A stretch of DNA of 64,000 bases from Bradyrhizobium sp. 149. Its GTDB lineage: Bacteria > Pseudomonadota > Alphaproteobacteria > Rhizobiales > Xanthobacteraceae. The notes under the pieces are model-generated. The model was not told where the DNA came from. It did no database searches and was given only the letters and a program-made list of their open reading frames with translations. The stretch spans positions 55,341 to 119,340 of the forward strand of contig NZ_JADPKK010000016.1 in NCBI RefSeq assembly GCF_023073915.1, in the 5' to 3' direction. Shown in pieces: positions 49,701 through 57,644 of the stretch; position 1 is the first letter of the stretch, and the number at the start of each line of letters is the position of its first letter. A program made the position numbers and the translations under genes.

Positions 49701-50462
49701 CTAATCCCTGTTGTTCGGCGTTTGAATGAACCCGCGATTATGCGTCGGGCTGATCAAGAGTTCGTTGATGCACACCCGCGCCGGCATGCTCGCGATGAAC
49801 GCGATGGTACGGCCGAGGTCTTCGGATTGCAGCATCCTGGCCTGCTCCTCCTCGTTCGGCACGACCGGGCGCAGCTTCAGGATCGGGGTCGCAACCTCGC
49901 CCGGCATCAGGCAGCAGGCGCGCAACCCGTTGACGCATTCGTCCATGTTGAAGGAGTGGGTCAGCGCCAGCACCGCGTGCTTTGTCGTGGTGTAGGCCGG
50001 GCCCGGCATCTTCGAGACGTGGCGGCCGGCCCAGGACGAGACGTTGATGATCGAGCCGTCCTGCTGCTTGCGCATCGTCGGCAGCACCGCGCGCATGCAA
50101 TAGAGCACGCCGTTGAGATTGACCTGGACGAGCTTATCCCAGCCCTCCAGTTCCATGTCCTTCCAGCTGCGCCTGGGGACATTGATGCCGGCATTGTTCA
50201 CCAGCAGGTCGATCCGGCCGTGCTTCGCGACGATTTGATCGGCCGCCTTCTGGGCCTCGGCGGCATCAGACACGTCCAGCGCGATCGCCTCGGCGGCCCC
50301 GCCCGCCCCGGTGATCTTCGCGACCAGGGTATCCAGGGCGTCCTTGCGCCGGCCCGAGACCACCACCGTCCAGCCGTCGGCCGCGAGCGCCTCGGCGCCG
50401 GCCTCCCCGATCCCGCTGCCGCCGCCCGTGACCCAGGCCACGCGTTTCCCGTTTTTGGTCAT
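49701..50462 (-). CDS. SDR-family NAD(P)-dependent oxidoreductase
   Basis: 253-residue short-chain dehydrogenase: cofactor motif WVTGGGSGIGEAGAEALA, NNAGINVP, catalytic Ser in NVSSWAGRH and the YxxxK motif as YTTTKHAVLAL. The C-terminal block GEVATPILKLRP is typical. Substrate unknown. The ATG at 50462 (MTKNGKRVAW) is chosen. It is divergent from matB across a 115-base promoter region. Confidence 0.92.
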   Translation of the reverse strand: MTKNGKRVAWVTGGGSGIGEAGAEALAADGWTVVVSGRRKDALDTLVAKITGAGGAAEAIALDVSDAAEAQKAADQIVAKHGRIDLLVNNAGINVPRRSWKDMELEGWDKLVQVNLNGVLYCMRAVLPTMRKQQDGSIINVSSWAGRHVSKMPGPAYTTTKHAVLALTHSFNMDECVNGLRACCLMPGEVATPILKLRPVVPNEEEQARMLQSEDLGRTIAFIASMPARVCINELLISPTHNRGFIQTPNNRD

Positions 50463-50577
50463 GCAAACTGTCTCCGTTGCTTCATCGGGGCGGTTTTTGC
50501 TAATCCAACCCTCGGTTTTGACCGGCCTTGTCCTACAAGCCTTGTCGTACAAGTCCCTGCGGTCGAGGAAATCTTGC

Positions 50578-52107
50578 ATGAACCAAGCAGCGAACGCCAA
50601 CCTGTTTTCCCGCCTGTTCGACGGCCTGGACGATCCGAAGCGCCTCGCGATCGAGACGCATGACGGCGCTCGTATCAGCTATGGCGATTTGATCGCACGG
50701 GCCGGGCAGATGGCCAATTTGCTGGTCGCGCGCGGCGTGAAGCCGGGCGACCGTGTTGCGGTGCAGGTCGAGAAATCCGTGGCCAACATCGTGCTGTATT
50801 TGGCCACCGTGCGGGCCGGGGCGGTCTACCTGCCGCTCAACACCGCCTATACGCTGAACGAGCTCGACTACTTCATCGGCGATGCCGAGCCGTCGCTGGT
50901 GGTCTGCGATCCCTCCAAGGCGGAGGGACTCGCCTCGATCGCCGCCAAGGTGAAGGCCAAGGTCGAGACGCTCGGGCCTGACGGCAAGGGCTCGCTGACG
51001 GAGGCCGCCGACAAGGCGAGCAGCGAATTCACCACGGTGGCGCGCGCAAATGACGATCTCGCCGCGATCCTCTACACCTCCGGCACCACCGGCCGCTCCA
51101 AGGGCGCGATGCTGACCCACGACAATCTGGCGTCGAATTCGCTCTCGCTCGTCGGCTACTGGCGCTTCACCGACAGGGACGTGCTGATCCACGCGCTGCC
51201 GATCTATCACACCCATGGCCTGTTCGTGGCGACGAACGTGACGCTGTTCGCGCGGGCGTCGATGATCTTCCTGCCGAAGCTCGACCCGGATCTGATCATC
51301 AAGTTGATGGCGCGTGCCACGGTGCTGATGGGCGTGCCGACGTTCTACACGCGGCTTCTGCAAAATCCCGCGCTGTCGCGCGAAACCACAAAACACATGC
51401 GGCTGTTCATCTCGGGCTCGGCGCCGCTGCTCGCCGAAACCCATCGCGAATGGTCGGCCCGCACCGGCCATGCCGTGCTCGAACGCTACGGCATGACCGA
51501 GACCAACATGAACACGTCGAATCCCTATGACGGCGAGCGCGTGCCCGGCGCGGTCGGCTTTCCGCTCCCCGGCGTGTCCGTGCGAGTCACCGATCCCGAG
51601 ACAGGGAAAGAGCTGCCGCGCGAAGAAATCGGCATGATCGAGGTCAAGGGTCCCAATGTGTTCAAGGGCTATTGGCGCATGCCGGAGAAGACCAAGGCGG
51701 AATTCCGCGACGACGGCTTCTTCATCACCGGCGACCTCGGCAAGATCGACGCCCAGGGTTACGTCCACATCCTCGGTCGCGGCAAGGATCTCGTCATATC
51801 CGGCGGCTTCAATGTCTATCCGAAGGAAATCGAGAGCGAGATCGACGCCATGCCCGGCGTAATCGAATCCGCCGTGATCGGCGTGCCCCATGCCGATTTC
51901 GGCGAGGGCGTCACCGCCGTGCTGGTCTGCAACAAGGGCGCCGATGTGACTGAGGCCGCGGTGCTGAAGGCGCTCGACGGCCGACTGGCAAAGTTCAAGA
52001 TGCCCAAGCGGGTGTTCGTGGTCGACGAGCTGCCGCGCAACACGATGGGCAAGGTGCAGAAGAATATTTTGCGGGATACGTACAAGGATCTTTACGCGAA
52101 GAAATAG
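50578..52107 (+). CDS. matB: Malonyl-CoA synthetase
   Basis: Adenylate-forming enzyme that activates malonate to malonyl-CoA. 509 residues. AMP-binding P-loop AILYTSGTTGRSKGAML, A5 ERYGMTETNMN, A7-A8 GFFITGDLGKIDAQG and ILGRGKDLVISGGFNVYPKE, and the catalytic lysine in NTMGKVQKN. Overall it matches rhizobial MatB. matA (decarboxylase) and matC (carrier) are not adjacent. The ATG at 50578 gives the family N-terminus. Confidence 0.9.
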   Translation: MNQAANANLFSRLFDGLDDPKRLAIETHDGARISYGDLIARAGQMANLLVARGVKPGDRVAVQVEKSVANIVLYLATVRAGAVYLPLNTAYTLNELDYFIGDAEPSLVVCDPSKAEGLASIAAKVKAKVETLGPDGKGSLTEAADKASSEFTTVARANDDLAAILYTSGTTGRSKGAMLTHDNLASNSLSLVGYWRFTDRDVLIHALPIYHTHGLFVATNVTLFARASMIFLPKLDPDLIIKLMARATVLMGVPTFYTRLLQNPALSRETTKHMRLFISGSAPLLAETHREWSARTGHAVLERYGMTETNMNTSNPYDGERVPGAVGFPLPGVSVRVTDPETGKELPREEIGMIEVKGPNVFKGYWRMPEKTKAEFRDDGFFITGDLGKIDAQGYVHILGRGKDLVISGGFNVYPKEIESEIDAMPGVIESAVIGVPHADFGEGVTAVLVCNKGADVTEAAVLKALDGRLAKFKMPKRVFVVDELPRNTMGKVQKNILRDTYKDLYAKK

Positions 52108-52135
52108 GGGCGCAATTGCTCTGGGCTGGGGGGAC

Positions 52136-52642
52136 ATGAACCGAGAGGAAGCAAAAAAGATACACAAACACCTGCTCGATGCTGCCGCGGCATTCCGCCG
52201 AGCGGAGGCGGCGATAGTCGATGTTGGGGATGACGGCCGAAAATTATTCGCAGAACCGCTCGTAACTGCGGTTTTCCATCTGCGGTTCAAGCTTCTGCGA
52301 CTGATCTATAAGAGGTTTCCTGACCTGGAGCCGCCGCCCCCACCAGCAACAATCCACAGCACACTCCGTTGGGAAGACGTTTCGCTTCCTGCCTCTGTGC
52401 TGGAGACCGATGTCGATCGAATCATTTTTTCTGTCATGAAAACGCGGTGGCAAAAAGTCGCAATGGTTCTCTACCGCGCGATTGAGAAAGTCGAAGAGGG
52501 GGAGCTAGCGGCCCCTGTCGACTACGACGTGTTTGCGGCCCGGATCCAGGCATTGGCCGAGGCCGACCTTCTGGATGCACAAGGCGATCTCCAGGTGTGG
52601 GACCGCAGCGAAGTGAGATTGAAGGACCGGTCCGTCAACTAA
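52136..52642 (+). CDS. Hypothetical protein, possible DUF3658-like C-terminus
   Basis: 168-residue soluble protein. The N-terminal half is helical (EEAKKIHKHLLDAAAAFRRAE). The C-terminal part (DYDVFAARIQALAEADLLDA, then GDLQVWDRSEVRLK) resembles the end of DUF3658 domains, where a conserved D.W..SEVRL stretch occurs; this is a weak call. G+C is lower than in neighbours, so it may be acquired. It follows matB by 28 bases and its end overlaps the convergent TauE stop by eight bases. Confidence 0.6.
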   Translation: MNREEAKKIHKHLLDAAAAFRRAEAAIVDVGDDGRKLFAEPLVTAVFHLRFKLLRLIYKRFPDLEPPPPPATIHSTLRWEDVSLPASVLETDVDRIIFSVMKTRWQKVAMVLYRAIEKVEEGELAAPVDYDVFAARIQALAEADLLDAQGDLQVWDRSEVRLKDRSVN

Positions 52643-53495
52643 CGCCTAGCAAACTCATCACAAACCGGCTGCCGACAATAAACAGATAACACCCGAACGC
52701 TGCCTCCAGCGTTCGCTTCGACATCGCGTGCGCGGCTCTGACGCCGAGTGGTGCGGTGACGAGGCTCATCGGCATCACCAGGACGGCACCGATCAGGGAG
52801 ACGTAGCCAAGCGCGAATGGGGCCTGCAACGCTGCGACCGCTGGATAGCTCGCCGCCGCCGGCCAGCCGGCATAGATGTAGCCAACCGCGCCGGGGATCG
52901 AGATCAGGACCGCGAGTGCCGATGAGGTCGCCACCGCCTGATGGATGGGACGGCCGTAGAACGTCATCAGCAGGTTCGAGAACAGGCCACCACCGATTCC
53001 CATCAACGTCGACAAAATGCCGACGCAGAAGCCGTAGATTCGCATCAGTGGCCCCTTCGGCAAGTCATCTCCGAGCTTCCAGCTCTCGCGCGCGAAGATC
53101 AACCGTACCGCGGCCGACCAGGCGACGGCGACGAACACGATCTTGAACAGCCGCTCCGGCGCGTAGCGCGCGACCACGCTGCCGGCGACGACGCCGATCA
53201 CGATCGGCAGCCACCAGGCCCGAAGGATCGCGATGTCGACGGCGCCGCGCTTGTAGTGCGCCTGGAACGAACGGATCGAGGTCGGGATGATCACGGCGAG
53301 CGAGGTGCCGACGCAGAGCGGCATTCGCACCTCGAGCGGCACACCGGCGATGCGGAAGCATTCGTAGAACACGGGGACGAGAATCGCGCCGCCGCCGATG
53401 CCGAACACGCCGGCCAAAAATCCGGAGAGCGCGCCGGTTGCGATCAGCAGCAGCGCGAGCTCGACGATCTCCTTGATATCAAGTCCTGCAATCAC
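52635..53495 (-). CDS. Sulfite exporter TauE/SafE family permease
   Basis: 286-residue protein with eight hydrophobic helices in two repeats, each with the family glycine-rich motif: LAGVFGIGGGAILVPVFY and LMGIGGGLFSNLLMTF. TauE/SafE permeases export sulfite, sulfoacetate or related anions; the substrate here is unknown. The start is the GTG at 53495 (MIAGLDIKEI); the frame is open 92 codons further upstream without signal or conservation. Confidence 0.88.
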   Translation of the reverse strand: MIAGLDIKEIVELALLLIATGALSGFLAGVFGIGGGAILVPVFYECFRIAGVPLEVRMPLCVGTSLAVIIPTSIRSFQAHYKRGAVDIAILRAWWLPIVIGVVAGSVVARYAPERLFKIVFVAVAWSAAVRLIFARESWKLGDDLPKGPLMRIYGFCVGILSTLMGIGGGLFSNLLMTFYGRPIHQAVATSSALAVLISIPGAVGYIYAGWPAAASYPAVAALQAPFALGYVSLIGAVLVMPMSLVTAPLGVRAAHAMSKRTLEAAFGCYLFIVGSRFVMSLLGVS

Positions 53496-53772
53496 CCCTG
53501 ACCTGCCCCGGCGACCGGCCGCAACTTCTCCGGTGCATCGCTCGAAAATAGCTACTCGGAAGCTGTAGGCGATCCGGTTTGCGCGGTCGACAGGCCGCGT
53601 CTCTCGGCTGGGGTGGAATGCAGACTGCGCATATCCGCGACAGGCCGCAAAAAGAGCGAGCTGGGCGGGTGGCAAACGAGGGGCGGGATCGCTGGGCGTG
53701 CGCCTTGAGGGGCTTGGACCGGACGGTCCGCTTAGAGGTGTTCCAATAGATATTTCAATGGCTATGGACAAG

Positions 53773-53786
53773 TGAATTTAAATTCA
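53773..53786. promoter_or_regulatory. Palindrome TGAATTTAAATTCA upstream of sdhC
   Basis: A perfect 14-base AT-rich palindrome about 200 bases before sdhC. It could be an operator or an AT-rich promoter element; the regulator is unknown. Confidence 0.3.
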
Positions 53787-53811
53787 TCTTTTACTCGTTG
53801 AACCAACGCTC

Positions 53812-53821
53812 TGGTATACCA
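53812..53821. promoter_or_regulatory. Palindrome TGGTATACCA, GntR/FadR-type operator candidate
   Basis: A perfect 10-base palindrome matching the GntR-family pattern TNGT-N(0-3)-ACNA, about 160 bases before sdhC. Such sites bind FadR/VanR-type GntR regulators. No GntR gene is nearby, so a trans-acting regulator would be needed. Confidence 0.4.
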
Positions 53822-53981
53822 AGCGCCCGATTGGCCTTGTCTCATCAACGCCATAGCGCTGAACCGGGGTTCGATTCATGGCGATTTGGTGATTGCGCAG
53901 GCGAAATCGACTCCGTAAATAGAGCCGACCTTTCCGATCCCCGCGCGCCCCCTATTGGGCCGCAATACAACATCAAAGCCC

Positions 53982-54380
53982 ATGACCGCACGGATCGACC
54001 GACCGCTCTCGCCCCACATGCAAGTCTACCGCTGGACCCTGACGATGGCACTGTCCATCGTCCATCGCGCCACCGGCATCGCGCTTTATGCCGGAACGCT
54101 GCTGCTGGCCTGGTGGCTGATTGCGGCGGCGTCCGGCCCCGCCGCCTATGGCCATGTCCAGGCCTTCACCGGCAGCATCATCGGCCGGCTGATCGTGTTC
54201 GGATACACTTGGGCGCTGATGCACCATATGCTGAGCGGCATCCGGCATTTCGTCTGGGACCTCGGCTACGGCTTCAAGGCCAATGAGCGCGAGGCGTTGA
54301 CCTGGGGCGCGCTGATCGGCGGCATCGTGCTCACGATCCTCGTCTGGATCATCGCCTATGCGATCGGAGGCGGCCGATGA
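53982..54380 (+). CDS. sdhC: Succinate dehydrogenase cytochrome b556 subunit
   Basis: 132-residue membrane anchor of Complex II with three TM helices. Family block RPLSPHMQVYRW then LTMALSIVHRATGIAL (Ser/Arg of the quinone site) and haem-ligating His in ALMHHMLSGIRHFVWDLG. The ATG at 53982 (MTARIDRPLSPH) is chosen. It overlaps sdhD by four bases (ATGA). First of sdhCDAB. Confidence 0.95.
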   Translation: MTARIDRPLSPHMQVYRWTLTMALSIVHRATGIALYAGTLLLAWWLIAAASGPAAYGHVQAFTGSIIGRLIVFGYTWALMHHMLSGIRHFVWDLGYGFKANEREALTWGALIGGIVLTILVWIIAYAIGGGR

Positions 54381-54793
54381 GCTTCGACGAATCCCACGGG
54401 GCTCCGAAGGGGCCCTCCATGCGCACCCCGCTCGGCCGCGTTCGCAATCTCGGCGCGGCGCATTCGGGCACGTCCGATTTCTGGCGCCAGCGCATCACCG
54501 GCGTCGCCATGACGCTGCTGATGATCCCGGTGATCGTGATCGTGATGATGCTGCTCGGCCGCAATCAGGCCGGTGCCGCACAGATCCTCGGCTCGCTGCC
54601 GATCGCGGTGATCCTGCTGCTCTTCATCTTCGCCAGCGCCTGGCACATGAAGATCGGCATGCAGGTCGTGATCGAGGACTACATCCATAACGAGAAGCTG
54701 AAGCTCGTCTCGATCATGCTCAACAATTTCTTCTCGTTCGCGGTGGCGCTGGCTTCGACCTACGCGATCCTGAAACTTTCCTCCGGAGTGTAA
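54377..54793 (+). CDS. sdhD: Succinate dehydrogenase hydrophobic anchor subunit
   Basis: 138-residue second membrane anchor with three TM helices; MRTPLGRVRNLGAAHSGTSD and FWRQRITGVAM begin it, and ASAWHMKIGMQVVIEDY contains the haem-side histidine. It overlaps sdhC and is three bases from sdhA. Confidence 0.94.
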   Translation: MSFDESHGAPKGPSMRTPLGRVRNLGAAHSGTSDFWRQRITGVAMTLLMIPVIVIVMMLLGRNQAGAAQILGSLPIAVILLLFIFASAWHMKIGMQVVIEDYIHNEKLKLVSIMLNNFFSFAVALASTYAILKLSSGV

Positions 54794-54796
54794 GCC

Positions 54797-56644
54797 ATGC
54801 CAACCGGAACATCGGCCCCAGCCACGAATGGCAAGGGCGGCGCTCCCGCCACCAACGGAAAAGCCTATCCGATCGAAGACCACACCTATGACGTCGTCGT
54901 GGTCGGCGCCGGCGGCGCGGGCCTGCGCGCCGTAGTCGGCTGCAGCGAAGCCGGCCTCCGCACCGCCTGCATCACCAAAGTGTTTCCGACCCGCTCGCAC
55001 ACGGTCGCGGCGCAGGGCGGCATCTCGGCTTCGCTCGGCAACATGCACAAGGACGATTGGCGCTGGCACATGTACGACACCGTGAAGGGGTCGGACTGGC
55101 TGGGCGACCAGGACGCGATCGAATACATGGTGCGCAACGCGCCCGAGGCGGTCTACGAGCTCGAGCATTGGGGCGTGCCGTTCTCGCGCACCGAGGACGG
55201 CAAGATCTATCAGCGCCCGTTCGGCGGCATGACCATGGACTACGGCAAGGGCCAGGCGCAGCGCACCTGCGCCGCTGCCGACCGCACCGGCCACGCCATG
55301 CTGCACACGATGTACGGCCAGTCGCTGCGCCACGCGGCCGAGTTCTTCATCGAGTTTTTCGCCATCGACCTGATCATGGACGACCAGGGCACCTGCCGCG
55401 GCGTCATCGCGCTCAAGCTCGACGACGGCACGCTGCACCGCTTCCGCGCCCAGTCCGTCATTCTCGCCACCGGCGGCTACGGCCGGGCTTACGCGTCCTG
55501 CACCTCGGCGCACACCTGCACGGGCGATGGCGGCGGCATGGTGCTGCGCGCCGGCCTGCCCATGCAGGACATGGAGTTCGTACAGTTCCACCCGACCGGC
55601 ATTTACGGCTCGGGCTGTCTCGTGACCGAAGGCGCGCGCGGCGAAGGCGGCTATCTCGTCAACTCCGAGGGCGAGCGCTTCATGGAGCGCTATGCGCCCT
55701 CGGCCAAGGATCTGGCCTCGCGTGACGTCGTCTCGCGCGCGATGACCATCGAGATCCGCGAAGGCCGCGGCGTCGGCAAGAAGAAGGACCACATCTTCCT
55801 TCATCTCGACCATCTCGATCCCGCGGTGCTTGCAGAGCGGCTGCCGGGCATCTCGGAATCCGCAAAGATCTTCGCCAATGTCGACGTGACGCGCGAGCCG
55901 ATCCCGATCGTGCCGACCGTGCACTACAACATGGGCGGCATCCCGACGAACTACCACGGCGAGGTGCTGACCAAGAGGGACGGCGACGACAACGCCATCA
56001 TCCCCGGCCTGATGGCGATCGGCGAGGCCGCCTGCGTCTCCGTGCACGGCGCCAACCGCCTCGGCTCCAACTCGCTGATCGATCTCGTCGTGTTCGGCCG
56101 CGCCGCCGCGCTGCGCCTCGCGGAGAAGCTCACGCCGAACGCCAGCCAGCCGGAGTTGCCGGCAAGCTCGTCCGATCTGGCGCTCGGACGCCTCGACCAT
56201 TACCGCTACGCCTCCGGCGGCACGCCGACCGCGAAGCTGCGCGAAGGCATGCAGCACGTGATGCAGAACAATTGCGCGGTATTCCGCACCGGCGACATCC
56301 TGAGCGAAGGCCAGAACTTGATCGAGAAGGTCCACAGCGGCATCACCGACATCGCCGTGTCCGACCGCTCGCTGGTGTGGAATTCCGACCTGATCGAGAC
56401 GCTCGAATTCGACAATCTGATCTCGCAGGCAGTGGTGACGATGAACTCGGCCGCCAACCGCACCGAGAGCCGCGGCGCGCATGCCCGCGAGGACTTCTCC
56501 GACCGCGACGACAAGAACTGGATGAAGCACACGCTGGCCTGGCTGGAAGATTCCGGCAAGGTCAAGATCGAGTACCGCCCGGTTCACGACTACACCATGA
56601 CCAACGACGTCCAGTACATCCCGCCCAAAGCGCGCGTGTACTAG
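54797..56644 (+). CDS. sdhA: Succinate dehydrogenase flavoprotein subunit
   Basis: 615-residue FAD subunit oxidising succinate to fumarate in the TCA cycle and respiratory chain. FAD motif [21 protein letters not shown] (in part [14 protein letters not shown]), covalent-FAD histidine in [17 protein letters not shown], substrate residues in [20 protein letters not shown] and [13 protein letters not shown]. Length is standard. The N-terminal 20 residues are a Gly/Thr/Ala-rich extension. Confidence 0.97.
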   Translation: MPTGTSAPATNGKGGAPATNGKAYPIEDHTYDVVVVGAGGAGLRAVVGCSEAGLRTACITKVFPTRSHTVAAQGGISASLGNMHKDDWRWHMYDTVKGSDWLGDQDAIEYMVRNAPEAVYELEHWGVPFSRTEDGKIYQRPFGGMTMDYGKGQAQRTCAAADRTGHAMLHTMYGQSLRHAAEFFIEFFAIDLIMDDQGTCRGVIALKLDDGTLHRFRAQSVILATGGYGRAYASCTSAHTCTGDGGGMVLRAGLPMQDMEFVQFHPTGIYGSGCLVTEGARGEGGYLVNSEGERFMERYAPSAKDLASRDVVSRAMTIEIREGRGVGKKKDHIFLHLDHLDPAVLAERLPGISESAKIFANVDVTREPIPIVPTVHYNMGGIPTNYHGEVLTKRDGDDNAIIPGLMAIGEAACVSVHGANRLGSNSLIDLVVFGRAAALRLAEKLTPNASQPELPASSSDLALGRLDHYRYASGGTPTAKLREGMQHVMQNNCAVFRTGDILSEGQNLIEKVHSGITDIAVSDRSLVWNSDLIETLEFDNLISQAVVTMNSAANRTESRGAHAREDFSDRDDKNWMKHTLAWLEDSGKVKIEYRPVHDYTMTNDVQYIPPKARVY

Positions 56645-56671
56645 AAACGAACAGCGAAGGCCTTAATCGAC

Positions 56672-57454
56672 ATGGTTGAATTCGCACTTCCGAAGAACTC
56701 CAAGATCAACGGCGGCAAGACCTGGCCGAAGCCAGCGGGCGCGACCGACGTCCGCGAATTCCGCGTCTATCGCTGGAATCCGGATGACGGCAAGAATCCG
56801 AGCGTCGACACCTATTACGTCGACACCCATGATTGCGGGCCGATGGTGCTGGACGGCCTGATCTGGATCAAGAACAACATCGACCCGTCACTGACCTTCC
56901 GCCGCTCCTGCCGCGAAGGCGTCTGCGGCTCCTGCGCCATGAACATCGACGGCCAGAACACGCTGGCCTGCACCCGTTCGATGCACGACGTGAAGGACGG
57001 CGCGGTAAAGATCAATCCGCTGCCGCACCAGCCTGTGGTGAAGGACCTCGTCCCCGACCTCACGAATTTCTACGCACAGTACGCTTCGGTGGAGCCGTGG
57101 CTGAAGACGACCTCGCCGACGCCGCAGAAGGAATGGAAGCAGAGCCACGAGGACCGCGAGAAGCTCGACGGCCTCTACGAGTGCATCCTCTGCGCCTGCT
57201 GCTCGACCTCATGCCCGAGCTATTGGTGGAACAGCGAGCGCTATCTCGGCCCCGCCGCCCTGCTCCAGGCCAACCGCTGGGTGTCCGATTCGCGGGATGA
57301 AGCGACGGGCGAGCGGCTCGACGATCTCGAGGATCCGTTCCGCCTTTACCGCTGCCACACCATCATGAACTGCGCCAAGGCATGCCCGAAGGGCCTCAAC
57401 CCGGCGGAAGCCATCGCCGAGCTCAAGCTCAAGATGGTCGAGCGCCAGATCTAG
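56672..57454 (+). CDS. sdhB: Succinate dehydrogenase iron-sulfur subunit
   Basis: 260-residue three-cluster subunit passing electrons from SdhA to quinone. 2Fe-2S cysteines in [16 protein letters not shown], 4Fe-4S in [16 protein letters not shown], and 3Fe-4S near [17 protein letters not shown]. Last of sdhCDAB; a weak terminator-like hairpin follows. Confidence 0.97.
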   Translation: MVEFALPKNSKINGGKTWPKPAGATDVREFRVYRWNPDDGKNPSVDTYYVDTHDCGPMVLDGLIWIKNNIDPSLTFRRSCREGVCGSCAMNIDGQNTLACTRSMHDVKDGAVKINPLPHQPVVKDLVPDLTNFYAQYASVEPWLKTTSPTPQKEWKQSHEDREKLDGLYECILCACCSTSCPSYWWNSERYLGPAALLQANRWVSDSRDEATGERLDDLEDPFRLYRCHTIMNCAKACPKGLNPAEAIAELKLKMVERQI

Positions 57455-57473
57455 GCGTCATTCATGCTCCGAT

Positions 57474-57494
57474 CCCCGGCCGGAATGGCCGGGG
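57474..57494 (+). terminator. Possible terminator after sdhB
   Basis: Stem CCCCGGCC / GGCCGGGG with a GGAAT loop, 20 bases after the sdhB stop, but followed by CATTCT rather than a T run. Confidence 0.5.
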
Positions 57495-57644
57495 CATTCT
57501 ACGGCGGGCGCGTGTTCCAGTAGATTTTGCCTCCGCCCCCTGCGCGGGCGAGCCGGCGGATTGCAACCTCCGGTTCCCGCCACAAGCCGCTTCCTTCCCG
57601 GCGCGAAATTCAAGTAAGCTCTCCGGTGTGGGACCGGAGCGACC

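Larger units (their letters stand above)
53496..53981. other. Non-coding region between the tauE-like gene and sdhC
   Basis: 486 bases without a convincing gene. The middle (53740-53825) is clearly AT-rich for this genome and carries two perfect palindromes (53773-53786 and 53812-53821), so the sdh promoter and operator are likely there. The right-hand ORF through 53798-54286 is a shadow of sdhC. Confidence 0.6.

Noticed and set aside
53845..53885. tRNA-like GGTTCGATTC sequence upstream of sdhC
   Set aside because: The T-loop-like stretch has no matching acceptor, D or anticodon stems at the right distances.
54356..56587. 743-codon minus-strand ORF opposite sdhD-sdhA
   Set aside because: Antisense shadow of sdhA; composition is Arg/His/Val-rich and typical of mirrored codon bias.
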